A stretch of 64,000 bases of DNA, taken from contig JAHLKV010000003.1 in the NCBI GenBank assembly GCA_020444475.1, positions 124,001 to 188,000 on the forward strand, written 5' to 3'. A model generated the notes under the pieces. The model was not told the DNA's origin. It did not search any database and saw only the letters and a list, made by a program, of their open reading frames with translations. The translations under genes were made by a program, and so were the position numbers. Shown one piece after another: positions 25,334-32,913 of the stretch (position 1 is the first letter of the stretch; every line of letters starts with the position of its first letter). This DNA is from a bacterium (GTDB lineage Bacteria; Zixibacteria; MSB-5A5; GN15; FEB-12).

Positions 25334-27376
25334 ATGGCAGTAGCCAAAAACACAGGTTCCAGAGGTGGCGCACGCCCATCGCGGCGGAAAGCCATCGGCG
25401 GCAGAAAGACAAGCCGCACCAAAACAAAAATCACCAAGTCCGATGTGCCGGAGGTCAATGTCCAGGTAGAGGTACAGGACGAGGTGGAGCGGGAAATGCT
25501 GATGACCAATCGCCGCCAGCGATTGGTAGAACGCGCCAAAGCCCGCACCGAGTCTCCTGCAATGCGCATGGAGAAGCCCGAAGTCGAAGCGGTGAAAATC
25601 ACCGACGTCTCCGGGATCGTCTACGACAAGGAAGTGTACGACGCAATGGTCGACATGTACGACTCCACCATCAGGGATATCAAGGAAGGTGAAATCGTAC
25701 AGGGGAAGGTCATCGGCGTCACGCTCGACGATGTCATCGTCGATGTCGGCTTCAAGTCCGAAGGTCTCATTCCGATGAATGAGTTCGCCGATACGGCCTC
25801 GGTCGCAGTCGGTGACGAAATCGAGGTCTTCCTCGAGCAGATCGAAGACTCGCACGGTCAGCTCCTGCTTTCCAAGCAGAAAGCCGATTTCATGCGGGTG
25901 TGGGATCGCATTCGCGATATCCACGATGCCGGCGATACCTGCGAAGGTCGCATTGCCCGCCGTATCAAAGGCGGCGTGGTGGTCGATATCATGGGTGTCG
26001 ACGCCTTCCTGCCCGGCTCGCAGATCTCTCTGCGCCAGGTGCCCGACTTCGACGCCCTCATCGGCGAGTCGATCGAAGTCAAGATCATCAAGCTCAACAA
26101 GAGCCGCCGCAATATCGTCGTCTCACGGCGTGTGGTGCTCGAAGAAGAGCGGGAGCGCATGCGCGCCACCCTGCTCAATGAGATCGAGGTCGGTCAGATT
26201 CGCCAGGGTATTGTCAAGAACATTACCGACTTCGGCGTCTTTATCGATCTCGGCGGTGTCGACGGTCTGCTGCATATCACCGATATGTCGTGGGGCCGGA
26301 TTCGTCACCCTTCGGAGATGGTCAACCTGGGCGAGAATATCGATGTCAAGATTCTTGACTACGATGAAAACACATCTCGCATTTCTCTCGGCCTCAAGCA
26401 GATGACGCCGTACCCGTGGGAGAATATCGAACACAAGTACCCGATCGGAAAGAAGATCACCGGGACGGTGGTCTCCATTACCGACTACGGTTCATTTGTC
26501 GAGTTGGAGAAAGGTATCGAGGGATTGATCCATATCTCCGAGATGTCCTGGACCCAGCATATCAAACACCCTTCGAAAATCATGTCGGTGGGTGACCATG
26601 TCGATGCTATCGTCCTCTCGGTCGACAAAGACAACGAGAAGATCTCGCTCGGCATCAAGCAGATGGAACCGGATCCGTGGACGACGATCGAAGATAAGTA
26701 TCCGGTCAGTAAGGTGGTGGGCGGCCGCGTCCGCAACCTGACCGCCTTCGGTGCTTTCGTCGAACTCGAAGAAGGGATCGACGGTCTCGTGCATATCTCC
26801 GATATGTCCTGGACCCGCCGCATCCAGCACCCCTCCGAAGTGATGAAGAAGGGTGACAAGGTCGACGTCAAGGTGCTCAAGATCGATCACGAGAACCGAA
26901 GGATCTCGCTCGGCTACAAGCAGCTCACCGATGATCCGTGGCCGGAGTTGGCCAAGAAGTACTCGATCAGTTCGGAGTGTCTCGGTACGATCACGAAGGT
27001 GCTCGACCGCGGCGTGGTTGTTGACCTGGGTGACGGTGTCGAAGGTTTCGTGCCGACCAACCAGCTGACGACCAAAGAAGTCGCCGATCCGAGCGGCATG
27101 TTCAGCGAGGGTGAGTCGATTCCGCTTCAGGTGATCGAATTCGACCGCGGCCAGCATAAGGTGGTCCTGTCGGTGGTTGCCTACTACAAACAGCGGGAAC
27201 GCGCCGAACTGGACAAGTTCATGGCCGACCATGAGAAGCGCCCCGAGGCGTCTTCGGGTGGCGGCGCCATGGCCAGCGCCATGCCGGAATCTCTGAAGCA
27301 GGCCGTCGCCGACGCGAAGGCTGAACAGAAGTCCGAAGCGAGTGGTGAATCCGACGAGGAAACAAAGTCGGAATAA
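25334..27376 (+). CDS. rpsA: 30S ribosomal protein S1 (six S1 domains)
   Basis: A 680-residue S1 with a basic 60-residue N-terminal tail (GGARPSRRKAIGGRKTSR), longer than in E. coli S1 (557). Six OB-fold S1 repeats follow, beginning roughly at residues 115, 200, 285, 372, 459 and 546; repeats 3-5 are the best conserved (TDFGVFIDLGGVDGLLHITD, TDYGSFVELEKGIEGLIHIS, TAFGAFVELEEGIDGLVHIS). The C-terminus is acidic and Ala/Glu-rich. S1 recruits mRNA to the 30S subunit. A strong AGGAGGT precedes the ATG, though 13-14 nt away. A perfect terminator follows. Confidence 0.96.
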   Translation: MAVAKNTGSRGGARPSRRKAIGGRKTSRTKTKITKSDVPEVNVQVEVQDEVEREMLMTNRRQRLVERAKARTESPAMRMEKPEVEAVKITDVSGIVYDKEVYDAMVDMYDSTIRDIKEGEIVQGKVIGVTLDDVIVDVGFKSEGLIPMNEFADTASVAVGDEIEVFLEQIEDSHGQLLLSKQKADFMRVWDRIRDIHDAGDTCEGRIARRIKGGVVVDIMGVDAFLPGSQISLRQVPDFDALIGESIEVKIIKLNKSRRNIVVSRRVVLEEERERMRATLLNEIEVGQIRQGIVKNITDFGVFIDLGGVDGLLHITDMSWGRIRHPSEMVNLGENIDVKILDYDENTSRISLGLKQMTPYPWENIEHKYPIGKKITGTVVSITDYGSFVELEKGIEGLIHISEMSWTQHIKHPSKIMSVGDHVDAIVLSVDKDNEKISLGIKQMEPDPWTTIEDKYPVSKVVGGRVRNLTAFGAFVELEEGIDGLVHISDMSWTRRIQHPSEVMKKGDKVDVKVLKIDHENRRISLGYKQLTDDPWPELAKKYSISSECLGTITKVLDRGVVVDLGDGVEGFVPTNQLTTKEVADPSGMFSEGESIPLQVIEFDRGQHKVVLSVVAYYKQRERAELDKFMADHEKRPEASSGGGAMASAMPESLKQAVADAKAEQKSEASGESDEETKSE

Positions 27377-27405
27377 GCTGACTCACGCACAGTACGCACA
27401 TTCAG

Positions 27406-27444
27406 CGTGGTGTCGGGCAAAGCGCCCGGCACCACGTTTCTTTT
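27406..27444 (+). terminator. intrinsic terminator of rpsA
   Basis: The stem CGTGGTG.CGGGC pairs with GCCCG.CACCACG (one mismatch) around AAAGC, followed by GTTTCTTTT. Located 30 nt after the rpsA stop. Confidence 0.85.
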
Positions 27445-27499
27445 GCCCCATCGTCAAGGCCTCATCGCTGCGACTCAAGTAGCCGAGCGACAGACCCGG

Positions 27500-27766
27500 C
27501 TAGCAGGGATACCCGCAACCGATAAACTCCCAGCGGCAAACCGGGAACGGCCACGTGCACGGATCGGGCTCGGTGATGTAGCCGTACACCTTGTTGTACG
27601 GAACGAATTTGGGCGGACATACACCCGGTCCGAAACAGGCTATCATGTAGCACTCGACACACGGATCAAACTCCGCTGTCGCCTGCTGCGGCGCGGTCGC
27701 GCTCACAAGCATCCCGCCGAAGAAACAGAGCAACAGTACTCCGGCGAACAAAGCCACTGTTTTCAT
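27500..27766 (-). CDS. secreted eight-cysteine peptide, copy 1
   Basis: An 88-residue precursor with ATG start (GGAGGA 4 nt upstream). The signal peptide MKTVALFAGVLLLCFFGG ends near APQQATA; the mature peptide of about 56 residues has eight cysteines in the order C-x2-C-x4-C-x5-C, then PC, VC, GC and a C-terminal PC, with a conserved VPYNKVYGY core. It is a close paralogue of the peptide at 27940-28218, with the same eight cysteine positions and a nearly identical leader. No known family recognised. Even cysteine count and export suggest four disulphides. Both genes follow a thioredoxin-like gene that could act on them. Confidence 0.82.
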   Translation of the reverse strand: MKTVALFAGVLLLCFFGGMLVSATAPQQATAEFDPCVECYMIACFGPGVCPPKFVPYNKVYGYITEPDPCTWPFPVCRWEFIGCGYPC

Positions 27767-27898
27767 CACTCCTCCACTTGCTTATAACATGAGACCGGGT
27801 CCGCCCACGAACCACTCGCGAACAGCCTCCCTGGCCGGCCGGAATATTGTGTCGTCTTTGATGTGGTGTCGGTGCGTCGAAGTCTGTCGAAAACAAGC

Positions 27899-27924
27899 GC
27901 TGCCAGGCGAAATCGCCTGACAGC
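27899..27924 (-). terminator. terminator-like hairpin after peptide copy 2
   Basis: An 11-bp stem with one mismatch (GCTGCCAGGCG with CGCCTGACAGC, loop AAAT), followed on the minus strand by GCTTGTTTTC. It separates the two peptide genes and could reduce expression of the distal copy. Confidence 0.5.
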
Positions 27925-27939
27925 ACACGAGGTCGGATT

Positions 27940-28218
27940 CTAGCACGGGAAACCGCAGCCGGTCTGCACATAGGAGCAAACGGCGATCGGCCATTCACAC
28001 GGCTCCGCTAACAAGGCGTAGCCGTACAGCCTGTTGTACGGCACCAGTCCGGAACCGGGCGGACAGGTTCCCGGACCCCAGCACACAATCACATTGCAGT
28101 TCGTGCACGGATTCGGGTTGTCAATAGCAACCGCCTGCTGCGGCGCGGCCGCACCGATTAGAAGCCCGCCGCAAAAACAGAACAGCAGGATTCCGGCCAA
28201 AAGTGTCGCTGTCTTCAT
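27940..28218 (-). CDS. secreted eight-cysteine peptide, copy 2
   Basis: Start at the ATG of MKTATLLAG (GGAGGAGA immediately upstream), giving 92 residues. The leader runs to APQQAVA; the mature peptide has eight cysteines in the same order as copy 1 (PCTNC, VIVC, GPGTC, EPC, VC, GC, C-terminal PC) and the shared VPYNRLYGY core. Signal peptides of the two copies are more alike than the mature parts, suggesting recent duplication with divergence of the exposed peptide. No family recognised; candidate disulphide-rich surface or secreted factor. Confidence 0.85.
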   Translation of the reverse strand: MKTATLLAGILLFCFCGGLLIGAAAPQQAVAIDNPNPCTNCNVIVCWGPGTCPPGSGLVPYNRLYGYALLAEPCEWPIAVCSYVQTGCGFPC

Positions 28219-28286
28219 TCTCTCTCCTCCTTGTTGAGTAGGTGTAATACCGGTGAAAGGCGCCATGCCGAACACCGGCAGAGCGC

Positions 28287-28904
28287 TTACGATTCCGCAT
28301 CGGGCACGGTCAGATACTCCACATGTTCAAACTCCAAAAATTCTTCGAATCCCTGCTGGACGTGGTGCACAAACCCGCTGCCGTCGACACTCACTACCGC
28401 CGGCCAGAAGACGAGGTTGTAATAGTTCTTCCAGTGCTCCGTGTCGTAGTAGACCACCATCTTGTCATCGAGCAGTCCTTCGTATTCGGCCGGGATTGGC
28501 GGATCGATATCGCGAAGGGCGACGATCTGACGGATGTCGGGATAAAGCTTCGGATTGATTCGGAGGTCCCAGAAAGTGAGCAAATCGACACACGGCTTGC
28601 ACTGGAAGTCGACGAATAGAACTACCGCCCGCTCGCCGTTGAGGATCTGCTCGAAATTCGTCTTGGTACTGTCGCGGAGAGTGCACTCCTCAAGCGGAAA
28701 GAGATCGCCCGGCAGAAGACTCAGGAGTTTCGCCTGGGTTACATCGTTGAGGTCGGCCGGAAGCTCGACCGGGTACCCTTCGGCCGGTCGATTGACCATA
28801 GCGTTGCCGACATAGATGCCGCCTGCGATACCCACAAACCCGAGCACGGCGCCGACAAAGAACTTGACGTAGATGGACTGCCAGAATCCGGTTGGCTGAG
28901 ACAT
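28287..28904 (-). CDS. membrane-anchored thioredoxin-like protein (CKPC)
   Basis: Start chosen at MSQPTGFWQ (GGGAG 7 nt upstream); 205 residues. One N-terminal membrane helix (about 11-35, VKFFVGAVLGFVGIAGGIYV) places the rest in the periplasm. The thioredoxin-like domain has VVLFVDFQCKPCVDLL, active site C102-K-P-C105 (a TlpA/ResA-type dipeptide), and WPAVVSVDGSGFV in the cis-Pro position region, where the expected cis-proline precedes Ala-Val. It is the first gene before two Cys-rich secreted peptides, so a role in their redox folding is a reasonable inference. A TlpA-like cytochrome-maturation role is the alternative, but no ccm gene is near. Confidence 0.85.
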   Translation of the reverse strand: MSQPTGFWQSIYVKFFVGAVLGFVGIAGGIYVGNAMVNRPAEGYPVELPADLNDVTQAKLLSLLPGDLFPLEECTLRDSTKTNFEQILNGERAVVLFVDFQCKPCVDLLTFWDLRINPKLYPDIRQIVALRDIDPPIPAEYEGLLDDKMVVYYDTEHWKNYYNLVFWPAVVSVDGSGFVHHVQQGFEEFLEFEHVEYLTVPDAES

Positions 28905-29110
28905 ACACAGACTCCCGTACCCCCAGCAGGTGATAGTCATCCGCTGTCTCGGCTGGCTGTTGTTGCCGAAGCGTCCCGGAATTGAAAAAGAGTTCGAATG
29001 AGCCGGTGAGAAACCGCCGCCGCCTTGTCCCCCGACCAACGGTTACTGACTCATCGCGCTACTGCAGGAATGTCCATGTTGTCGTGTGGTGTGGATTCCT
29101 TCCCCACCAA

Positions 29111-29173
29111 ACGATATGCTGTGTGAGTGGCCCTGTCAAGAGAATATGGAGTCGCGTGTGACAGCGTGTGACA
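29111..29173 (-). promoter_or_regulatory. sigma-70 promoter and tandem 10-bp operator candidate
   Basis: On the minus strand TTGACA (29134-29139), 17 nt, TATCGT (29111-29116). Just upstream of the -35, GCGTGTGACA occurs twice in perfect tandem at 29154-29173 (plus-strand orientation), one helical turn apart, as for an activator site. The leader to the thioredoxin-like gene is about 200 nt. The rest of 28905-29208 shows nothing else I can name. Confidence 0.6.
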
Positions 29174-29208
29174 CGGTCAGACACTTCTATTCGTGGGGGG
29201 AAGTACGC

Positions 29209-29688
29209 TCAGCCGTTCAAACGCAGGAGAGCGAAATTCAACCCCGATGCATAACTCACCCAGATCAGGTACGGGATCAACAGCCACCCGGCGGTTTTGT
29301 TCAGCTTGTAGAAGGCCATGATCGTGGCCGCGATCAGGAACCAGAGGACGATGATATCGAAAAAGGCCAGCCCGATCCGATGCATACCGAAAAAGAACCA
29401 CGACCAGAGACCGTTCAACACCAACTGCGCGATGAACAAGGTCAGCGCGCCTCTGGCGTGGGTGAAGCCGAATTCTTTCCAAATCAGAAAGGCGGCATAC
29501 GCCATCGCGACATAGAGGATCGTCCAGACCGGACCAAACAGCCAGTTGGGCGGGGTCCACGACGGCTTGTGCAGCTGGGCGTACCACTGACCGGGTTCGA
29601 ACTGGGCGCCGAAATAGGCTACTGCCGATGTCAGCGCCAGCCACCCGATTATTCCGAGTACAGCCTGCGAGGTGGTGCGGGTTTGCAT
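29209..29688 (-). CDS. tspO: TspO/MBR family protein
   Basis: A 159-residue, five-helix membrane protein. Start at MQTRTTSQ by family length; a TTG at 29751 would add 21 residues and overlap the preceding stop. TspO hallmarks are KPSWTPPNWLFGPVWTILYV, then LNGLWSWFFFG and LIPYLIWVSYASGLNFAL. TspO binds tetrapyrroles and cholesterol-like ligands and degrades porphyrins in light; in bacteria it affects stress and pigment regulation. It follows the membrane protein gene at 29748-30605. Confidence 0.92.
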   Translation of the reverse strand: MQTRTTSQAVLGIIGWLALTSAVAYFGAQFEPGQWYAQLHKPSWTPPNWLFGPVWTILYVAMAYAAFLIWKEFGFTHARGALTLFIAQLVLNGLWSWFFFGMHRIGLAFFDIIVLWFLIAATIMAFYKLNKTAGWLLIPYLIWVSYASGLNFALLRLNG

Positions 29689-29747
29689 GATGGAAAGGAA
29701 GGTGGTGTTGAGTTCAGCGGCAAGTAAGAAGTGAACAATGTATGCAT

Positions 29748-30605
29748 TCAAGATATCCAGAGTCCGACGGAGGCGACCTCGACTATTGTCGAGTCAGGCG
29801 CAATCCTGTACGCGACCAGTCTGCCTCTCCCCGACACCCAGTGACACTGCACACCGATGTAAACCAGGAATACACCACAGTCCGGATCGTAGATGGGGCG
29901 AGAGACTTGGACAATACCGCGAGCTTTGGGATGGTCCCGATAGAGCCGCTCCCACCCTCCTGCCCCTTTGCGGAAGTACGCTTCAAATGCGCCGTCCCAG
30001 TCGACTACGTAGCCACACTCTGGTGAGGATGCGACGGTCAGGCGTTCCAGTTGGTCGGCGGACCCGAACAACTTGTTGAGCATCATGCGAGTGTTGCACC
30101 CGTCGCACGATAGTCGTCCCACAATACGTTGGTCGCGAAGCCATCGATCAAGTTCATCGAACATGAAGACATGGGCTCCGAAGGTCGGATCTACGATGAA
30201 GTAGCCGCTGTCGCTCGGAAGCGTTTCCAGGACACTACGGATCGCCCAATTCTGATCGAACGACGGATCTTCCTTGAGTTCCGGAAGAACCAGCGACGGA
30301 CACACATTGAGCGAGTACACATACATCGAATAGATGTAGAAAACCCCGGCGATGAAGAGTATGGCAATTGCAAACGGCCTCGTCCGGTTATCCCTTTGAA
30401 GCAATCTCCTTCTCCAGGCGATCCAGAAACACGCGACAGGAACACTCAGTAGAAGCAGCGGCAATGCATATACAGCCGTCGTAGCATACTCTGGGTAAAT
30501 CTTTACTATGAAGTATCCAACGCCAACCGCAAGCACGTTGCCGAACCAGAACACTGCAACCAACAGAGCAAATGACCACCAGGGTTTCTTCGTGCTTGTC
30601 TCCAT
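29748..30605 (-). CDS. integral membrane protein with large exported domain, unknown
   Basis: A 285-residue protein, start at METSTKKPW (GGGAGGGAAG ahead of the ATG). Three hydrophobic helices (about 10-30, 42-62, 75-95) are followed by a ~190-residue soluble domain with several cysteines (RLSCDGCNTR and, later, PECGYVVDWDG). The soluble part begins after PSLVLPELKEDPSFDQ. No family recognised. The CDGC pair may be redox-active or metal-binding. Neighbouring tspO on the same strand suggests co-transcription. Confidence 0.72.
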   Translation of the reverse strand: METSTKKPWWSFALLVAVFWFGNVLAVGVGYFIVKIYPEYATTAVYALPLLLLSVPVACFWIAWRRRLLQRDNRTRPFAIAILFIAGVFYIYSMYVYSLNVCPSLVLPELKEDPSFDQNWAIRSVLETLPSDSGYFIVDPTFGAHVFMFDELDRWLRDQRIVGRLSCDGCNTRMMLNKLFGSADQLERLTVASSPECGYVVDWDGAFEAYFRKGAGGWERLYRDHPKARGIVQVSRPIYDPDCGVFLVYIGVQCHWVSGRGRLVAYRIAPDSTIVEVASVGLWIS

Positions 30606-30818
30606 AACCGCTTCCCTCCCACTGAGACGAGACATTGTGTCCAGACCTGCTCTCCCGGCGCTCTTGCAGGAACCCAGACGATTCCGCGGCTCCAATATCG
30701 CCGGCTTAAGCTCCAACATTAAGACGAACCAGAGACCAAATTGTCAAGATAGTGGAGTTTCATGCCTTACCCAAATTCCTCCTTCCCCTTCCCGAATTTC
30801 CACGTATATTCTGTGTCT

Positions 30819-32153
30819 ATGGCACGATCGAAGATCAGAAAACTCTCTGTTGCCACCACCGGCTGTCGGCTCAACCAGTATGAGTCCGAACGAATGGCCG
30901 CCGAACTCTATCGCTATGGGTTCGTCCGGGCGGAAAAAGGCGAAAAAGCCGATCTTTACCTCATCAACACCTGTACGGTCACGCACCGGGCCGACTCCAC
31001 CAGCCGCAATCTGATCAGCCGGGCGGCGCGGGAAAACCCCGACGGGCGGATCGTAGTAGCCGGCTGTTATGTCGACTCCGACCCCGAAGCGGTCGCCGGG
31101 ATGGAGGGAGTCGATGTCCTGATCGGCAACACCGAAAAAGACGACATCACCCGCATCCTCCCCCGCAAGCTGCCGGAGCTGTTCGACGACTCCGACGAGC
31201 CGGACAAAGGCTGCTCCGGCACAATCGCCGATTTCTACCACCACAACCGCGCCTGGATCAAGATCTCCGACGGCTGCAACCAGTGGTGCTCGTTTTGTAT
31301 CCTGCCCACTGTCCGCGGCCGTCTCAACAATCGCCCGGCGCTGGAAATCATCGGCGAGATCAACGGGCTGGTGGCGAAAGGATTCGAAGAGGTCGTGCTG
31401 ACCGGTATCCATATCGGCCACTACAAAAACCGCAAGGTCGAACCGCAGGTCAAAAACCTCGCCAACCTGCTGAAGATGATCATGCGCGAGACCGACCTCA
31501 AGCGGGTGCGGGTCAGCTCGATCGAGCCGCAAACCGTCCGCGATGAACTGCTCGAGGTTTACGCCGACTCTAACGGCCGCATCTGCCGCCACTGGCATCT
31601 GCCGCTTCAGTCGGGATCGTCGAACATCCTCAAAGCGATGCGCCGTCCATACAACCAGGCGATGTATCTCAACCGTCTGGCCGACGTCAAAAAGATCGTG
31701 CCCGAGACGATCATCGGCGCCGACGTCATAGTCGGTTTCCCCGGCGAGACCGATGAAGACTTCGAAAAGACCAAAGGCGTCTGCGAGTCCGGACTGATCG
31801 ACTACCTGCATGTCTTCAGCTACTCCGACCGCACCGGCACCACCGCGACCGAGATGCCCGACAAAGTCAACCCCGAAGTCATCAAGCACCGCAACGCGAT
31901 TCTGACACGCGTCTCGAAACGCATCCGGTGCGAAGCGATGGAGCGTCAGGTTGGCTCAACGCTGGGTGTCGTCTCGGAGTTCACCAAGCGCAAGAACCGA
32001 TTCCATTTCGGTGTCTCCGACAACTACATGAAAGTCCGCCTCCCTGACAATTTCGAATCCGGCAAACGAATTGTCGATGTCCGCATCACGGAGTGCCGCG
32101 AGGACCAACTGATCGGCGAGATCGCCGATGATTCCCTGACATCGGTCGCGTAA
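30819..32153 (+). CDS. mtaB: tRNA methylthiotransferase MtaB-type
   Basis: A 444-residue radical-SAM methylthiotransferase, start at MARSKIRKL. The N-terminal UPF0004 domain has its three cluster cysteines (C16 in TTGCRLNQYES, C52 in NTCTVTHRAD, C83 in AGCYVD). The SAM cluster is C153-x3-C157-x2-C160 in SDGCNQWCSFC. A C-terminal TRAM domain (about 375-440) binds tRNA. CTVTH with a following AD/SR points to MtaB, which makes ms2t6A at A37 of ANN-decoding tRNAs, rather than MiaB or RimO. Transcribed away from the gene at 30605. Confidence 0.92.
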   Translation: MARSKIRKLSVATTGCRLNQYESERMAAELYRYGFVRAEKGEKADLYLINTCTVTHRADSTSRNLISRAARENPDGRIVVAGCYVDSDPEAVAGMEGVDVLIGNTEKDDITRILPRKLPELFDDSDEPDKGCSGTIADFYHHNRAWIKISDGCNQWCSFCILPTVRGRLNNRPALEIIGEINGLVAKGFEEVVLTGIHIGHYKNRKVEPQVKNLANLLKMIMRETDLKRVRVSSIEPQTVRDELLEVYADSNGRICRHWHLPLQSGSSNILKAMRRPYNQAMYLNRLADVKKIVPETIIGADVIVGFPGETDEDFEKTKGVCESGLIDYLHVFSYSDRTGTTATEMPDKVNPEVIKHRNAILTRVSKRIRCEAMERQVGSTLGVVSEFTKRKNRFHFGVSDNYMKVRLPDNFESGKRIVDVRITECREDQLIGEIADDSLTSVA

Positions 32154-32160
32154 GTCTTCG

Positions 32161-32203
32161 CGCGTCACGTGTCGTCCGCCATCGGCGACCTGGCGCGTGA
32201 CGC
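32161..32203. repeat. palindrome A1
   Basis: Outer arms GCGTCAC/GTGACGC and inner arms GTCCGCC/GGCGAC. Shares its sequence with the palindrome at 32631-32670, of which it is a diverged copy. Confidence 0.65.
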
Positions 32204-32240
32204 AACATCACAGTTCCGTGGTGCACGGGGACGTACACCA

Positions 32241-32326
32241 CGCACAACCCACCACAAGTGGTGGGCCACCCGATGTACACCACACGCAACCCACCACAAG
32301 TGGTGGGCCACCCGATGGACACCACG
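32241..32326. repeat. two tandem 42-bp units with REP-like core
   Basis: CCCACCACAAGTGGTGGG occurs at 32248-32265 and 32290-32307, 42 bp apart, followed in both by CCACCCGATG. The core is the RAYT-associated palindrome at 37700-38940 with a matched base-pair change in the stem. Confidence 0.75.
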
Positions 32327-32576
32327 CGCGGAACCACGCCGCTATCAAAGCGCCGTCAATAACGTAATAATCATCGTACAAGTTTGCCTTCGTGCGAGTT
32401 ACGGCGAAATGGGTTTGTTTTGCTATTTTTTAAGGTCAAAAACATCTCTTCCTCCCTATAAGCGCAAAGGATCGAACCCGCGCACACACATGTCCTTACA
32501 AAGGCGGGCAGTTTTCGGTTTGCCTGCGATTTGGTAGTGAAAGTGCAGAGAGGGACATCCGTGAAGGAGGCGTTCT

Positions 32577-32613
32577 CCCACCTGTCGGCCGCCGCGGGCG
32601 GCCTTTAGGTGGG
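32577..32613. repeat. palindrome with nested arms
   Basis: CCCACCT and AGGTGGG enclose GGCCGCC and GGCGGCC with a GCG loop. Ends in GGTGGGCC as in the other REP-like units nearby. Confidence 0.65.
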
Positions 32614-32630
32614 CCACAAGCAAGGGCAGG

Positions 32631-32670
32631 CGTCACGTGTCGTCCGCTTTCAGCGGACTAGCACGTGACG
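32631..32670. repeat. palindrome A2
   Basis: CGTCACGTG and CACGTGACG enclose GTCCGC and GCGGAC (loop TTTCA). Second copy of the element at 32161-32203. Confidence 0.7.
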
Positions 32671-32724
32671 TAACATTCGCAGGGGTCACGCGGTGCACAA
32701 GGACGTACACCTCGCACAGACCGA

Positions 32725-32774
32725 GTCAGGTCGCTTGCGACCTGACAGAACGTCAGGCGCACAAGCCGCCTGAC
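32725..32774. repeat. two adjacent GTCAGG palindromes
   Basis: GTCAGGTCGC and GCGACCTGAC around a TT loop at 32725-32746 (perfect 10-bp stem), then GTCAGGCG and CGCCTGAC at 32752-32774. The first has the same GC-TT-GC tip as the RAYT-linked REPs. Confidence 0.7.
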
Positions 32775-32821
32775 CTACTCGCGAGCATGTGACGCAACGG
32801 GCGACAAGCTGTCTATCCGCC

Positions 32822-32856
32822 AAAATAAAACCGGCCCCGAGGTGCAGTGGGGCCGG
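32822..32856 (-). terminator. intrinsic terminator of the PspC/LiaF-like operon
   Basis: CCGGCCCC and GGGGCCGG form the stem; the minus strand then reads TTTTATTTT. Located 58 nt beyond the stop of the LiaF-like gene. Confidence 0.85.
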
Positions 32857-32913
32857 TTGTCCTAACGCTACTGGAGGAAGAAACGTTAGTAGGTCTCTGT
32901 CAGTATGTCTCTA

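Larger units (their letters stand above)
32154..32821. other. non-coding block of REP-like palindromes
   Basis: No coding region was found between mtaB and the LiaF-like gene. The interval holds seven palindromes, listed separately. Two stretches (about 32161-32245 and 32631-32715) are imperfect direct repeats of each other, sharing CGTCACGTGTCGTCCGC and GGACGTACACC. The middle part (about 32340-32570) is less structured; a hairpin occurs near 32495-32530. Confidence 0.7.

Noticed and set aside
28034..28558. Plus-strand open frames opposite the peptide and thioredoxin-like genes
   Set aside because: No domain, no ribosome sites; the minus-strand genes have paralogues, signal peptides and CxxC motifs.
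30744..31889. A 381-codon open frame opposite mtaB
   Set aside because: Asp/Val/Gly-rich antisense reading of a well-supported radical-SAM gene.
32455..32500. A tRNA-like TTCGATC segment on the minus strand
   Set aside because: The T-arm-like stretch lacks pairing stems and no anticodon arm or acceptor stem can be found around it.
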